From: SXOA01 sp051004015
GTDB taxonomy: Bacteria > Planctomycetota > Planctomycetia > Pirellulales > Pirellulaceae
Direction of reading: 5' to 3'
Length of the DNA stretch: 64,000 nt
Assembly (NCBI GenBank): GCA_051004015.1
Contig: JBPCKT010000025.1
Location: forward strand, 24,488 to 88,487
This document shows positions 23,288 to 32,000 of this stretch, piece after piece; position 1 is the stretch's first letter, and each line of letters opens with the position of its first letter. Made by a program: the position numbers and the translations under genes. Under the pieces are notes generated by a model that saw only the letters and a list, made by a program, of their open reading frames with translations, had not been told where the DNA came from and searched no databases.

Positions 23288-24673
23288 TCAATCCTCCGCT
23301 TTCCCATCACCAGACATCTTCACAATCCGCGGGTCAAACCGGGCGATCACCTCCACCAGGTCCTGTTGCTCGGCCATCACGGCGTCGATGTCCTTGTAGA
23401 CACCCGGCACCTCGTCCGAGCCGGCGGAGAGGATATGCACTCCCTTCTTCTCCAAGTCCTTCTGCACCGCCCGAAAGCTGTACTGCTGGCGGGCCTGCGT
23501 GCGGCTCATACGGCGGCCGGCGCCGTGGGAGGCGGAGTTCAGGCTTTGGGGGTTTCCCTTGCCTCGGACCACGTACGCCGGCGACGCCATCGAGCCGGGA
23601 ATCACGCCGAGCACTCCCTTGCCGGCCGGCGTCGCTCCCTTGCGATGCACAATCAACTCGCGGCCATGGTGGATCTCCTTCCAGGCGAAGTTGTGATGGT
23701 TCTCCACGCCGGCCACGATGCGAGCGCCAAGCAGCTTCGTCACCAGGCGGTGGATGACGTGATGGTTGGCGGAGGCATAGTCCCCCATCAGGTTCATCGC
23801 GTTCCAATACTCCTGCCCCGCTTCGCTATCGAGACTCAGCCACGCCAAACGGCCCAGCTCGGTGTACGCCTTGGGGAGGCGGGCACGGGCAATGTTGCTG
23901 TAGACGTCGCACACCGACGAACCGGTCCCGCGGCTGCCGGAGTGGCTCATCAGGGCCACGTACTCGCCGGCATCCAGGCCCAGCTCTTCGTCGCGCGCGG
24001 GGAGCGTCACCACGCCAAACTCGACAAAGTGGTTCCCCGAGCCGCTCGTCCCGAGCTGGCGGCGGGCCTTGTCCTTGTGCTCGCGGGTTACGCGAGTGAT
24101 TTGCCAATTCTCGTCCATCACCGGGTGGTCCTGCGGCGTCTCGTGCTCGCTGCCGATCCCGAACCGCGTCCCGCGCTCCAGCGCCGACTTGTAGGACTCG
24201 AACTTCGTAGCGAGCGAAGCGGGGGGCGTATCCAGAATCGACAGCTTCATGCGGCAAGCGATGTCCACGCCGACGGCGTACGGAATGACCGCGTTCTCCA
24301 GGGCCAGCACACCGCCGATGGGCAGACCATAACCGACGTGAGCGTCCGGCATCAGCGCCGCGGCGCGAGCCACCGGCACGGCGCACGCCTGCCGCATTTG
24401 GGCGTGCGAAGCCTGGTCGATATCGGTTCCCCAAGTCTGATAGCTGATCGGCTCGGAGTGGACGACCTGCTCCGCCTCGATAATCCCACGAGCCAACCCA
24501 GCAAAGAACGGGTCATCCACGAAGTCAGCGGGTTTTTCCAAAACGTTGCGAATCGCTTGCTTCATTTCCCGCCCGCGCAGACTTCCCTCCTTGGAAGCCG
24601 CCTGGATTCCTTGAATGGCCGCGGTCAGATGCTCATAAGGTACGCCCAGATCGCGCAGTTGCCGGGTGTTCAT
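23288..24673 (-). CDS. rtcB: RNA-splicing ligase RtcB
   Basis: A 461-residue RtcB. The conserved blocks are present: ALMPDAHVGYGLPIGGVLA, AVGVDIACRMKLS (metal Cys), GSGNHFVEFG, ALMSHSGSRGTG, ENHHNFAW, and HRKGATPAGKG with IPGSMASPAYVVRGKGN, then the guanylylated histidine in NSASHGAGRRMSRTQA. RtcB joins RNA 2',3'-cyclic phosphate or 3'-phosphate ends to 5'-OH ends in a GTP- and Mn2+-dependent reaction, used in RNA repair. No RtcA or archease gene is beside it. It is divergent from nrdR across a repeat-bearing gap. Confidence 0.97.
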   Translation of the reverse strand: MNTRQLRDLGVPYEHLTAAIQGIQAASKEGSLRGREMKQAIRNVLEKPADFVDDPFFAGLARGIIEAEQVVHSEPISYQTWGTDIDQASHAQMRQACAVPVARAAALMPDAHVGYGLPIGGVLALENAVIPYAVGVDIACRMKLSILDTPPASLATKFESYKSALERGTRFGIGSEHETPQDHPVMDENWQITRVTREHKDKARRQLGTSGSGNHFVEFGVVTLPARDEELGLDAGEYVALMSHSGSRGTGSSVCDVYSNIARARLPKAYTELGRLAWLSLDSEAGQEYWNAMNLMGDYASANHHVIHRLVTKLLGARIVAGVENHHNFAWKEIHHGRELIVHRKGATPAGKGVLGVIPGSMASPAYVVRGKGNPQSLNSASHGAGRRMSRTQARQQYSFRAVQKDLEKKGVHILSAGSDEVPGVYKDIDAVMAEQQDLVEVIARFDPRIVKMSGDGKAED

Positions 24674-24743
24674 GCTATCGCTCCTTACTCTCTATTGTTG
24701 GTCGCCGTCAGGACAAGCGGAACGGTAGTGAGGTTCGTACCAT

Positions 24744-24806
24744 CACTAAGCCGACGCACCAGCGAGGGAGCAATCCTCTCTCCTTCGCTGGCGCGTCGGG
24801 TTAGTG
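24744..24806. repeat. Intergenic inverted repeat (CACTAAGCCGACGC type)
   Basis: Arms 24744-24769 and 24781-24806 are complementary at 23 of 26 positions with an 11-base loop. Read in frame, it gives LTRRASEG on one strand and SLARRVSDG-like text on the other. It lies in the divergent gap between rtcB and nrdR. Confidence 0.8.
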
Positions 24807-24888
24807 TCCAGACCCCCTTCAGCGGGTTCCTACGAACAAATCCTCCGCTATAGTAAATACTCCCTCTTGTGCTCTCTGGATTTCCCTC

Positions 24889-25356
24889 ATGCGTTGCCCC
24901 ATCTGCGGCGTTGACAACGACAAGGTCATGGACTCCCGCGCCAGCGAGGACGGCTTTGCCATCCGCCGCCGCCGCGAGTGCATGGCCTGCAATCGCCGCT
25001 TCACCACCTACGAACGGCTGGAGGAAATGGAGGTCAAGGTCGTCAAGAAGGACGGCGTCCGCGAGCCCTTCAACCGCGAGAAGATCCGGAGCGGCCTGGC
25101 CAAAGCCTGCTGGAAGCGGCCGATCAGCGATGCCAAGATTGACGCGCTCGTCTCTTCCGTCGAAGCGAAAATCTACAACGAGCACGAAGCCGAAATCGAC
25201 ACCGTGACCCTCGGCGACATGGTCATGGAAAAGCTCAAGGAGCTCGACGAAGTGGCCTACGTGCGCTTCGCCAGCGTCTACCGCCGGTTCAAGGACGTCC
25301 GCGACTTCGTCGACGAGCTCAAGCCGATGCTCAAGCAGCAGGGGGGAAAGAAATAG
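24889..25356 (+). CDS. nrdR: Transcriptional repressor NrdR
   Basis: A 155-residue NrdR. The zinc ribbon uses C3, C6, C31 and C34 (MRCPICG, RRRECMACNRRFTTYE) and is followed by an ATP-cone domain (VVKKDGVREPFNREKIRSGL). NrdR binds NrdR boxes upstream of ribonucleotide reductase genes and represses them in response to ATP/dATP levels. No nrd gene is in this window. A standalone plus-strand gene; length and motifs match the family. Confidence 0.97.
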   Translation: MRCPICGVDNDKVMDSRASEDGFAIRRRRECMACNRRFTTYERLEEMEVKVVKKDGVREPFNREKIRSGLAKACWKRPISDAKIDALVSSVEAKIYNEHEAEIDTVTLGDMVMEKLKELDEVAYVRFASVYRRFKDVRDFVDELKPMLKQQGGKK

Positions 25357-25400
25357 CATCACGGACCCTGATCGAGTGCGCGATCGCAAGGTTCCGTCGG

Positions 25401-27560
25401 CTAGGCGTCCTTCACCCGCGTCGGCAGGATGACCATGGGAATGCCGTCCCATTGCAAGCGGCGCTGGAGCGAGTAGGCGGTTTGATTGTGCAGAATCGGA
25501 CCGTACCAGGTTTCCTTCTGAAACACGAGCTGGCCGGCAAAGACGGTGACCCGTGGGAAGTCCTTGGCGACGACGCGGCAGAGTTGATCGAGTTCCTCGA
25601 CCACGTCGGTTCCGATGGTCATGTAAGCTCGTGCGGGGAGCCCCATGCGTCGCGCCAGGTCCACGTATTTCTCCAGGGCCTCTTCCGTGAATTTCCGAAG
25701 GTCGTCCACGGCCTCGGCGCCTTTGAAGTTGCCGGAGTCGACGACGCCGACCGAGAGAAACACGATATTCTTGAAGTGGTGCGGAACAAAGCGGAGCGAG
25801 TTGAGCAGCGTATGCACCCCGATGCCACTGTATCCGCCCACGAGGATGGCTGCTGTTGGCTCTTGCGGGCGAAGCGGAGCCTTGGTCGGCTCGGATTTGA
25901 TTTCGATGGTGCCGAGCGATTCGTTTAGGCTCTTGAGACGCTTCGTGACGCTCTTGTAGTAGCGGCGAATGAGAAGACTGAGCCCGGTGATCAAACCGGT
26001 CACCACCACGGTTTTCCAGGCCCCTTCGCTGAACTTGAAGACCACGACAATAACGAGGATAGTGCCGCACAGCATCGCGCCAAAGGTGAACAGTGCCAGC
26101 CGCCATTTCCAGAGCGGATTCTTCTCACGCAGGCCGTACCAATAGACGCACATGCCCAGCATGGACAGTGTGAAGGTCACAAACACGTTAATGGAATACA
26201 TCGTCACCAGCTCGGTTGTCTTGCCTCCGGTGCTCCACAGGGCAGCGGCAGCGGCGCTGCCAATGAGCAGGATGCCGTTGTGGGAGGCGAGGCGCTCTGA
26301 GAGGCTGCCGAACCAATGCGGCACCCAGGAGTCGTGGGCCATGTTCGCCAGGCATTTGGGTCCGCCGATGAAGCCGGCCTGTGCTGCCACGATGAGCAGT
26401 GCGGCCTCGGAAAGGACGGTAATCCAGACGAACGTCGCGCGGGACCACGGTTCCAGTGGTAGCCCCTCGACGAACGACTCTACCAGACGGTGGTTCATGG
26501 TCTGGGTGCCGCCTCCCGGGGTTAGTCCGATTAGCAAGTACGCCAGGATCAAGCCACCGGCAGTAATGGCCAGCGAGATGGCCATGTAAATCATCGTCCG
26601 CTGCCCTGTCGCCACTCGCGGCTCGCGCATCACGGCCATGCTATTGGAGACGGCTTCAATTCCGGTGTAGGTGCCGGCTCCGTGGGCGAATGCGCGTAAG
26701 AACAAGGACATGACGCCGACCCAGCCGAGCGCTTGAATGCTGCTATCCAGGCTGTCGGCGATTTCCTTCGACCGCTTGCCGATCTCGCCGGCATGAGTGC
26801 CGAGGACGCCGGTAATCAGAATCGCGTGGCAAATCAGGAATACGAGAAAAATCGGCAGCAGCACGTAGATGGATTCCTTCACGCCACGGAGATTCAGCAC
26901 GACCAGGACAACAATCGCCCCGGTCTCGAAGAGAAGCTTGAATTGCCCCAAGTTGTCCAACAGCGGCAGGCCAAAAAGCGCGTCCCCCGCGGCGGCAATG
27001 GACACCGTCACAGTCAGGATATAGTCCACGATCAGCGCACAACCGGAGAGGGCCCCGACTTTATCGCCGAGCATCTTGCTAGCCACCAGATAGCCGCCGC
27101 CGCCGCTCGGGAAGACCGAGATAATATGGATATAACACCAGGAAATGACCACGACTGTGAAAACCGTGGCGATAGCCAAGAACAGCGCCAGGGAAGTGTG
27201 GTCAACGCCGTTTTCTCGCAGCGCCTTAAACGCTTCTTCCGGCCCGTAGCACGATGACGACAGCCCGTCCGCGCCCAAGCCCACCCAGGCGAACAAGGCG
27301 ATCAGCGAAATGTGAGAAAAAACCTTCTTGTCATCCAGGCTCAGCGCCTTGCCAACGAGCAGCGTTTTGACGGTTTCTTGAATCCCGCCCGGCTCCTCGT
27401 CGGGAGGAACCTCCTGGTCGGTCACTTCATGGACGACTTCAACAACAGGATCCTCGGGCTTGCCGGGTACTTTATGGACGCCCGGAGCGGGGGGCTTGGT
27501 TTGTGGCTGGCTCGGCAGTGGTAAACTGCCGCTGGGAGCGGGTTCTTGATCAGCGTTCAT
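25401..27560 (-). CDS. APC superfamily permease (KimA-like)
   Basis: A 719-residue transporter from the ATG at 27560 (MNADQEPAP). A 90-residue Pro/Glu-rich cytoplasmic start precedes about twelve transmembrane segments with APC-like text (GLGADGLSSSCYGPEEAF, YTGIEAVSNSMAVMREPRV, KTTELVTMYSINVFVTFTLS). The last 160 residues form a soluble domain with ILVGGYSGIGVHTLLNSLR. The membrane core with a C-terminal cytoplasmic domain resembles the KimA potassium importers and related amino acid permeases. The substrate is not known from sequence; potassium or an amino acid is inference. It is a single minus-strand gene that converges on nrdR. Confidence 0.85.
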   Translation of the reverse strand: MNADQEPAPSGSLPLPSQPQTKPPAPGVHKVPGKPEDPVVEVVHEVTDQEVPPDEEPGGIQETVKTLLVGKALSLDDKKVFSHISLIALFAWVGLGADGLSSSCYGPEEAFKALRENGVDHTSLALFLAIATVFTVVVISWCYIHIISVFPSGGGGYLVASKMLGDKVGALSGCALIVDYILTVTVSIAAAGDALFGLPLLDNLGQFKLLFETGAIVVLVVLNLRGVKESIYVLLPIFLVFLICHAILITGVLGTHAGEIGKRSKEIADSLDSSIQALGWVGVMSLFLRAFAHGAGTYTGIEAVSNSMAVMREPRVATGQRTMIYMAISLAITAGGLILAYLLIGLTPGGGTQTMNHRLVESFVEGLPLEPWSRATFVWITVLSEAALLIVAAQAGFIGGPKCLANMAHDSWVPHWFGSLSERLASHNGILLIGSAAAAALWSTGGKTTELVTMYSINVFVTFTLSMLGMCVYWYGLREKNPLWKWRLALFTFGAMLCGTILVIVVVFKFSEGAWKTVVVTGLITGLSLLIRRYYKSVTKRLKSLNESLGTIEIKSEPTKAPLRPQEPTAAILVGGYSGIGVHTLLNSLRFVPHHFKNIVFLSVGVVDSGNFKGAEAVDDLRKFTEEALEKYVDLARRMGLPARAYMTIGTDVVEELDQLCRVVAKDFPRVTVFAGQLVFQKETWYGPILHNQTAYSLQRRLQWDGIPMVILPTRVKDA

Positions 27561-27743
27561 GGATGTAAGAGGCGAAGCGCGGCTCGGCACTCAGGTGATC
27601 GGACCGGAGGCGATTCAAGGAAGACCCGGCGCAAATTTACCGGATATAGGGGCGGGGGCCGCGCCTTTGGATAGGGTCGTCCTGGCCCAAAGGAATCGGC
27701 CCGCGGCAATAGTCGCGGGCCTCATGGTTTTCACAGTTGTTGA

Positions 27744-27769
27744 TTATAACTTGGAGGTGGTGCCAACAA
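27744..27769 (-). promoter_or_regulatory. Possible promoter for the permease; 381-bp divergent gap
   Basis: On the minus strand a perfect TATAAT (27744-27749) is preceded by TTGTTG (27764-27769) with a short 14-base gap, so the -35 assignment is weak. A leader of about 180 bases would follow. The gap 27561-27941 holds no gene; on the plus strand a TATGAT-like sequence near 27875 could serve the WXG100 gene. Confidence 0.35.
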
Positions 27770-27941
27770 TAGCCGTGCGTCGATAACCGCAACCTATTTG
27801 CGCGTAAGGACTTGTAGAAAGTCATATCCGCACGGATGTGCCCTCGCTAATAGCTTTCCGCGCGGCCCACCGCTATGATACGGCCTCAGGGGTTTCGCGG
27901 CGTCCTCACGCTGATTCGGCCTTTTCTCCCGAGATGTTTCC

Positions 27942-28211
27942 ATGCCCCAAGCCGTCGTCGATCCGGAGGAGCTGCGGCAGTTTGCCCAGAGCCTGAAGAA
28001 GTTCAATAACGGCCTTCGCGAGCAGGCGGGGGCTCTGGCGAACAAGCTGGGGGCTCTCAGTGCCACCTGGCGAGACCAGGAGCACAAGAAGTTTGCCGAG
28101 CAGTTCGAGACCAACATGAAGGTTCTCGTCCGCTTCACCGAGGCCGCCGACCAGTACGTTCCGTACCTGCTGCGGAAGGCGGAGCATATCGAGGACTACC
28201 TGCAGAAGTGA
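27942..28211 (+). CDS. WXG100 family protein
   Basis: An 89-residue helical protein of the WXG100/ESAT-6 size class. The hairpin motif is at 43-45 as W-R-D (TWRDQEHKKFAEQF), a variant of WXG with Asp in the third position. A helix of Leu/Phe-rich heptads lies on each side (VDPEELRQFAQSLKKFNNGL; KVLVRFTEAADQYVPYLLRK). No signal peptide, as usual for T7SS substrates. It heads a plus-strand run with two small helical proteins and an FtsK/EccC ATPase. The T7SS secretion motif YxxxD/E is not obvious at the C-terminus, though Y-L-Q-K ends the protein. Confidence 0.85.
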   Translation: MPQAVVDPEELRQFAQSLKKFNNGLREQAGALANKLGALSATWRDQEHKKFAEQFETNMKVLVRFTEAADQYVPYLLRKAEHIEDYLQK

Positions 28212-28246
28212 CGGCCGTATTCCGTCCTCGAATCGTTCAAGCCCTT

Positions 28247-28801
28247 ATGGCAGCTCGCGCCGCGAATATCACCTCGATCGAAGCCACCCGCGCATTTGCG
28301 ACGGCCATGATGGCGTTTGAGGATGGAGCCGAGGACGCGGCGGTGCAATTGGAGCTGGAGACTCGCCGGCCCGTGGCCTGGATTGACGAGCTGAGCATGT
28401 ACTGGCCGAAGGAGGTGCGGAAAGCCTCCGACGCGCAGAGCGAAGCCCGCATCAACCTGGAAAAATGCGAGCTGACCATCAGCGGCGAAGACCGCCGCAG
28501 TTGCTACGACGAACGAAAAGCCCTGGAGAAGGCAAAACGCCGCCTTCGCACTGCCGAAGAGAAAGTGCAAGCCGTCCGCCGCTGGAAGGTGCAGATTCGC
28601 AAGGAGGTCGAGGAGTTTCAGGTGCAGATTGCCAAGCTGCGGCAGTTCCTGGAGAGCGACCTGGTGCGCGGCGTCGCGTCCCTCAAGCGGATGAGCGAGG
28701 CACTGGAGCAATATGTGCAGCGGTCGGTGGGACAAAGCGGAGACGGGGGCGAAACGCGAAACCCTCTCCCAGGGGGAGAGGGGAAAGGAGCCGCGCCATG
28801 A
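28247..28801 (+). CDS. Coiled-coil protein of the T7SS-like cluster
   Basis: A 184-residue, mostly helical protein with a dense coiled coil at about 60-150 (DEAQ/K/E-rich: ALEKAKRRLRTAEEKVQAV). The family-like start is ATG 28247 (MAARAANITSIEATRAFATAM); a GTG at 28208 that overlaps the WXG100 stop is an alternative. The last 16 residues (ETRNPLPGGEGKGAAP) are encoded by the CCCTCTCCC hairpin word at 28762-28782 and are probably not functional. It overlaps the next gene by 4 bases. Its size and helix pattern suggest a second substrate or scaffold for the ATPase; not a named family. Confidence 0.7.
   Translation: MAARAANITSIEATRAFATAMMAFEDGAEDAAVQLELETRRPVAWIDELSMYWPKEVRKASDAQSEARINLEKCELTISGEDRRSCYDERKALEKAKRRLRTAEEKVQAVRRWKVQIRKEVEEFQVQIAKLRQFLESDLVRGVASLKRMSEALEQYVQRSVGQSGDGGETRNPLPGGEGKGAAP
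28762..28782. repeat. CCCTCTCCC/GGGAGAGGG hairpin inside a reading frame
   Basis: Perfect 9-bp arms (28762-28770 and 28774-28782) with a 3-base loop. It encodes the last residues of the T7SS-like coiled-coil protein, so it entered at the gene end. No T-run follows. Confidence 0.7.
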
Positions 28802-29034
28802 GAGTCATGGATTTGAACACCGGGCTGGCCCGGCTGACGCAGGCGTTCACAAATTTGAAAGACCGATGGGGAGAGACGAAGGAGGTCTGGACCGACGACG
28901 TCAGCCGCGAGTTTGAGAAGACTCAGCTCCAGCCCATCCTGCCGCATTTGCAGCTCCTGACGGCGGCGGCCCAGCGGCTCTTGGAGGTCGTGGCGAAAGC
29001 GGAGAAGGAGTGCGAGGATAAGCCGGACTTTTAG
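28798..29034 (+). CDS. Small helical WXG-like protein of the T7SS-like cluster
   Basis: A 78-residue helical protein from the ATG at 28798, four bases overlapping the upstream stop, with AGGAG seven bases before it. The text DLNTGLARLTQAFTNLKDRW, TKEVWTDDVSREFEKTQLQP has W-x-D (W-T-D) in a turn between two helices, similar to WXG100 proteins but shorter and with the turn placed earlier. It lies between the coiled-coil gene and the FtsK gene, so it may be the partner in a WXG heterodimer. Inference, not a named family. Confidence 0.7.
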   Translation: MRVMDLNTGLARLTQAFTNLKDRWGETKEVWTDDVSREFEKTQLQPILPHLQLLTAAAQRLLEVVAKAEKECEDKPDF

Positions 29035-29049
29035 GGAATTGAGAGGCCC

Positions 29050-32000
29050 ATGAGTTTGACTGCTAAGCCGCTGACCACCGATCGTGAGTGCGAGCTCATC
29101 CGCAAGGTGACGGAGCTGGTCGCCTGGCGAGCCCGCGAGGAAAGGGAAACCGCGGAGCGGGACGGGGCCAGGAGCGAGCAAGCGAAAACCGATTTCGAAG
29201 CAAATCGCAGCAGAGCGACTGCGGCGTTCGAGCGGGACCATGGGGCGCTCGTGGCCGAGTATCGCGAAGCTCGAGAGGTCATTCTCTTCAAATACGAGTC
29301 CGACGGCTATGCGCTTTCTCAGCAGGAAGAAACGCTCGTCGATCAGGTGACGGCCAAACACAACGAGGCTCTGGAAGACGCGAAGACTCTCTGGCAGCAC
29401 CGGCATCAGGAAATCCAGGTTGCCTTCAAGGACCAGGAGGAGCTGCCGCAGAAGGAGTTTTCAGCTTACAAACGGCAGTGCGACGGCAGCCTTGCCGAAG
29501 TGGAAGGGCTGGAAGCACAAGCGCAGGCCATTGTCCGCCGCCGCTGCGAGTGGCCGGCATCGACGGCGGCAGCCACCGCTCCGCCGCTGGGAATGTCCCG
29601 CGCCGCTTGCAGCGAACGGGCGGTCGCTGCGATCACCCGCATCCGCGAGATTCTTCACAAAGCAGAGCAAGCCCCTGCTGCCCGCTTCATTGAAGACGGC
29701 TGGCCGTTCTTGATTTTCCTGTTCACTCTGGTGGCGACGGGTGTTGGAGTATTCGTCTTGTGGGGAAGATGGGACATTCCTTGGCCGGCATTGCTGTCCG
29801 GGGGAGTGATTATCCCGATCGTCGTCGCCATCGCTTCGCGGCAAATTGCCCGCCCCTTTGCCCGGAATCAGACGCAGCGGCTCATCCCCGATATGCAGCA
29901 GGCCATTGTGCAGGCTCGCGTGGAGATTGCCACCACCGTGAATGCGGCCAAGGTCGAAGCGGAGCAGAAATATCGCCAGTTGGTGGAAAAACGAGATCGA
30001 GATTTGGCAGTCGCCAAGAGTCAGTGGAAAGAAACTCGCCACGCGCTCCGCGCGACGCACGACGACAAGCTGGCAAGAATCGCCGAAGACTTCACCCGCA
30101 AGCGACAGACGATCGAGGAGATCAACGAACGGCAGCTCGTCGCGGTCGAGGCGAAATACCCGCACCGGATTCGAAAGTTTGAGCAGGACTTTGAGCGGCA
30201 GATGCAAAACATCAGCGAGTCCTACCGCTTCCAGCGGGCCGATCTCCAGGAGAAGGCAGAAAAGGAATGGACCTACCTCGCTGCCGCGTGGTCGGCGGGC
30301 CTGGCGGAGTTCCAGGCCGGCGTCGATCAGTTGAATGAGTTCTGCGACGCCCATTTTCCTCCCTGGCGGGATAATGGCGCCTTGGAAAGAGTCCCTCCGG
30401 CGGGCAATGTCCCCGCCATCCGCTTCGGCCGCTTCGGTTTCTATCTGCAGGCGATTCCCGGAGGTCTTCCCACATCCCCCGATCTCGCAATTCCGCAAGA
30501 GTCTTTAGAATTGCCCGCGTTGCTCTCCTATCCTGAATGCCCTTCGCTCCTGCTCGAAGCCGAAGGAGAAGGGCGCGATGCCGCCACCCTCGTCATCCAG
30601 AACATGATGCTGCGGCTGCTCACATCGCTGCCGCCGGGGAAGGTGCGCTTCACGATTATCGACCCCGTGGGGCTGGGACAGAATTTCTCCGCCTTCATGC
30701 ACCTGGCCGACTTTGACGAACGCCTGGTGACCAACCGCATCTGGACCGAGTCGAACCATATCAACCAGCGGCTGACCGATTTGACGGAGCACATGGAGAA
30801 CGTCATCCAGAAATATCTCCGCAACGAATTCGCCTCCATCCAGCAATACAACGAGCACGCGGGCGAAGTCGCCGAGCCGTTCCAGATTCTCGTCGTCGCC
30901 AATTTTCCCGCCAATTTCTCGGATGAGGCGGCCCGCCGGCTGGTCAGCATCGCGGCCAGCGGAGCCCGCTGCGGCGTCTATACCCTCATCAGCACGGACG
31001 ACAAGCTCACGCTCCCTCGCAACTTTGACGTCGCCGATTTGGAAAGCCAGGCCGCCACGCTCGTTTGGAATGTCGAGCAGAAGCGATTTGCCTGGAAACA
31101 CGACGAGCTCAAGAGCCTGCCGCTGGCGCTCGAATCGCCGCCGGGGGACGAACAATTTACGGAAATCATCAAGTCTGTCGGCAAGTTGGCCAAAGACGCC
31201 GCCCGCGTGGAGGTGCCGTTCGAATCCGTCACGCCGAACGAAGCGGAATTGTGGAACGGCGACAGCCGCAGCGAGATTGAAGTGCCACTCGGCCGGGCCG
31301 GGGCCACCAAGCTGCAGTATATGCGGCTGGGAAAAGGAACGAGTCAGCACGTGCTCATCTCAGGCAAAACTGGTTCCGGCAAATCCACGTTGCTCAACGC
31401 CTTGATTACTAACCTGGCGCTGCACTACTCCCCTTCAGAGCTGCAGTTCTATCTCATCGACTTCAAAAAGGGAGTCGAGTTCAAGGCCTACGCCTCCTTC
31501 CGGCTGCCGCACGCCCGGGTCATCGCCATCGAGAGCGAGCGGGAATTCGGCATGAGCGTGCTGGAGCGGCTGGACCAGGAGTTGAAGCACCGTGGCGACC
31601 TGTTCCGCAAACACGGCGTTCAGGATTTGAAGGGCTATCGCCGGGCGGAACCCGACGCGGAGATGCCGCGGGTGCTGCTCATCATTGACGAGTTTCAGGA
31701 GTTCTTCACCACCGACGACCGCATCTCGCACGACTCCTCGCTGCTGCTAGACCGTCTGGTGCGACAAGGCCGGGCCTTCGGCATCCACTTGCTGCTCGGT
31801 TCGCAAACATTGGCTGGGGCCTACTCGCTGGCCCGCAGCACGATTGGACAGATGGCGGTCCGCATCGCCCTGCAATGCAGCGAGTCCGACGCCCACCTCA
31901 TTCTTAGCGAAGACAACACGGCCGCCCGCCTCCTCAGCCGGCCGGGCGAAGCGATTTACAACGACGCCAACGGTCTGTTCGAAGGGAACCATCCGTTCCA

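Noticed and set aside
23222..24853. Long open frame opposite rtcB (about 540 codons)
   Set aside because: It is antisense to a certain RtcB gene, has a His/Arg/Leu-rich translation without domains and is explained by high GC at third positions.
24685..26106. Open frame of about 470 codons opposite nrdR and the permease
   Set aside because: It overlaps two certain genes and its translation is dominated by Arg/Gly/Ala typical of shadows; part of it is the LTRRASEG repeat.
27561..27941. A c-di-AMP (ydaO-type) riboswitch in front of the KimA-like permease
   Set aside because: KimA genes in Bacillus have such a leader, so I looked for it; the conserved GGxxxxGGGG-type joints and flanking helices of the ydaO consensus are not recognisable. 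A covariance search (Rfam ydaO-yuaA) would settle it.
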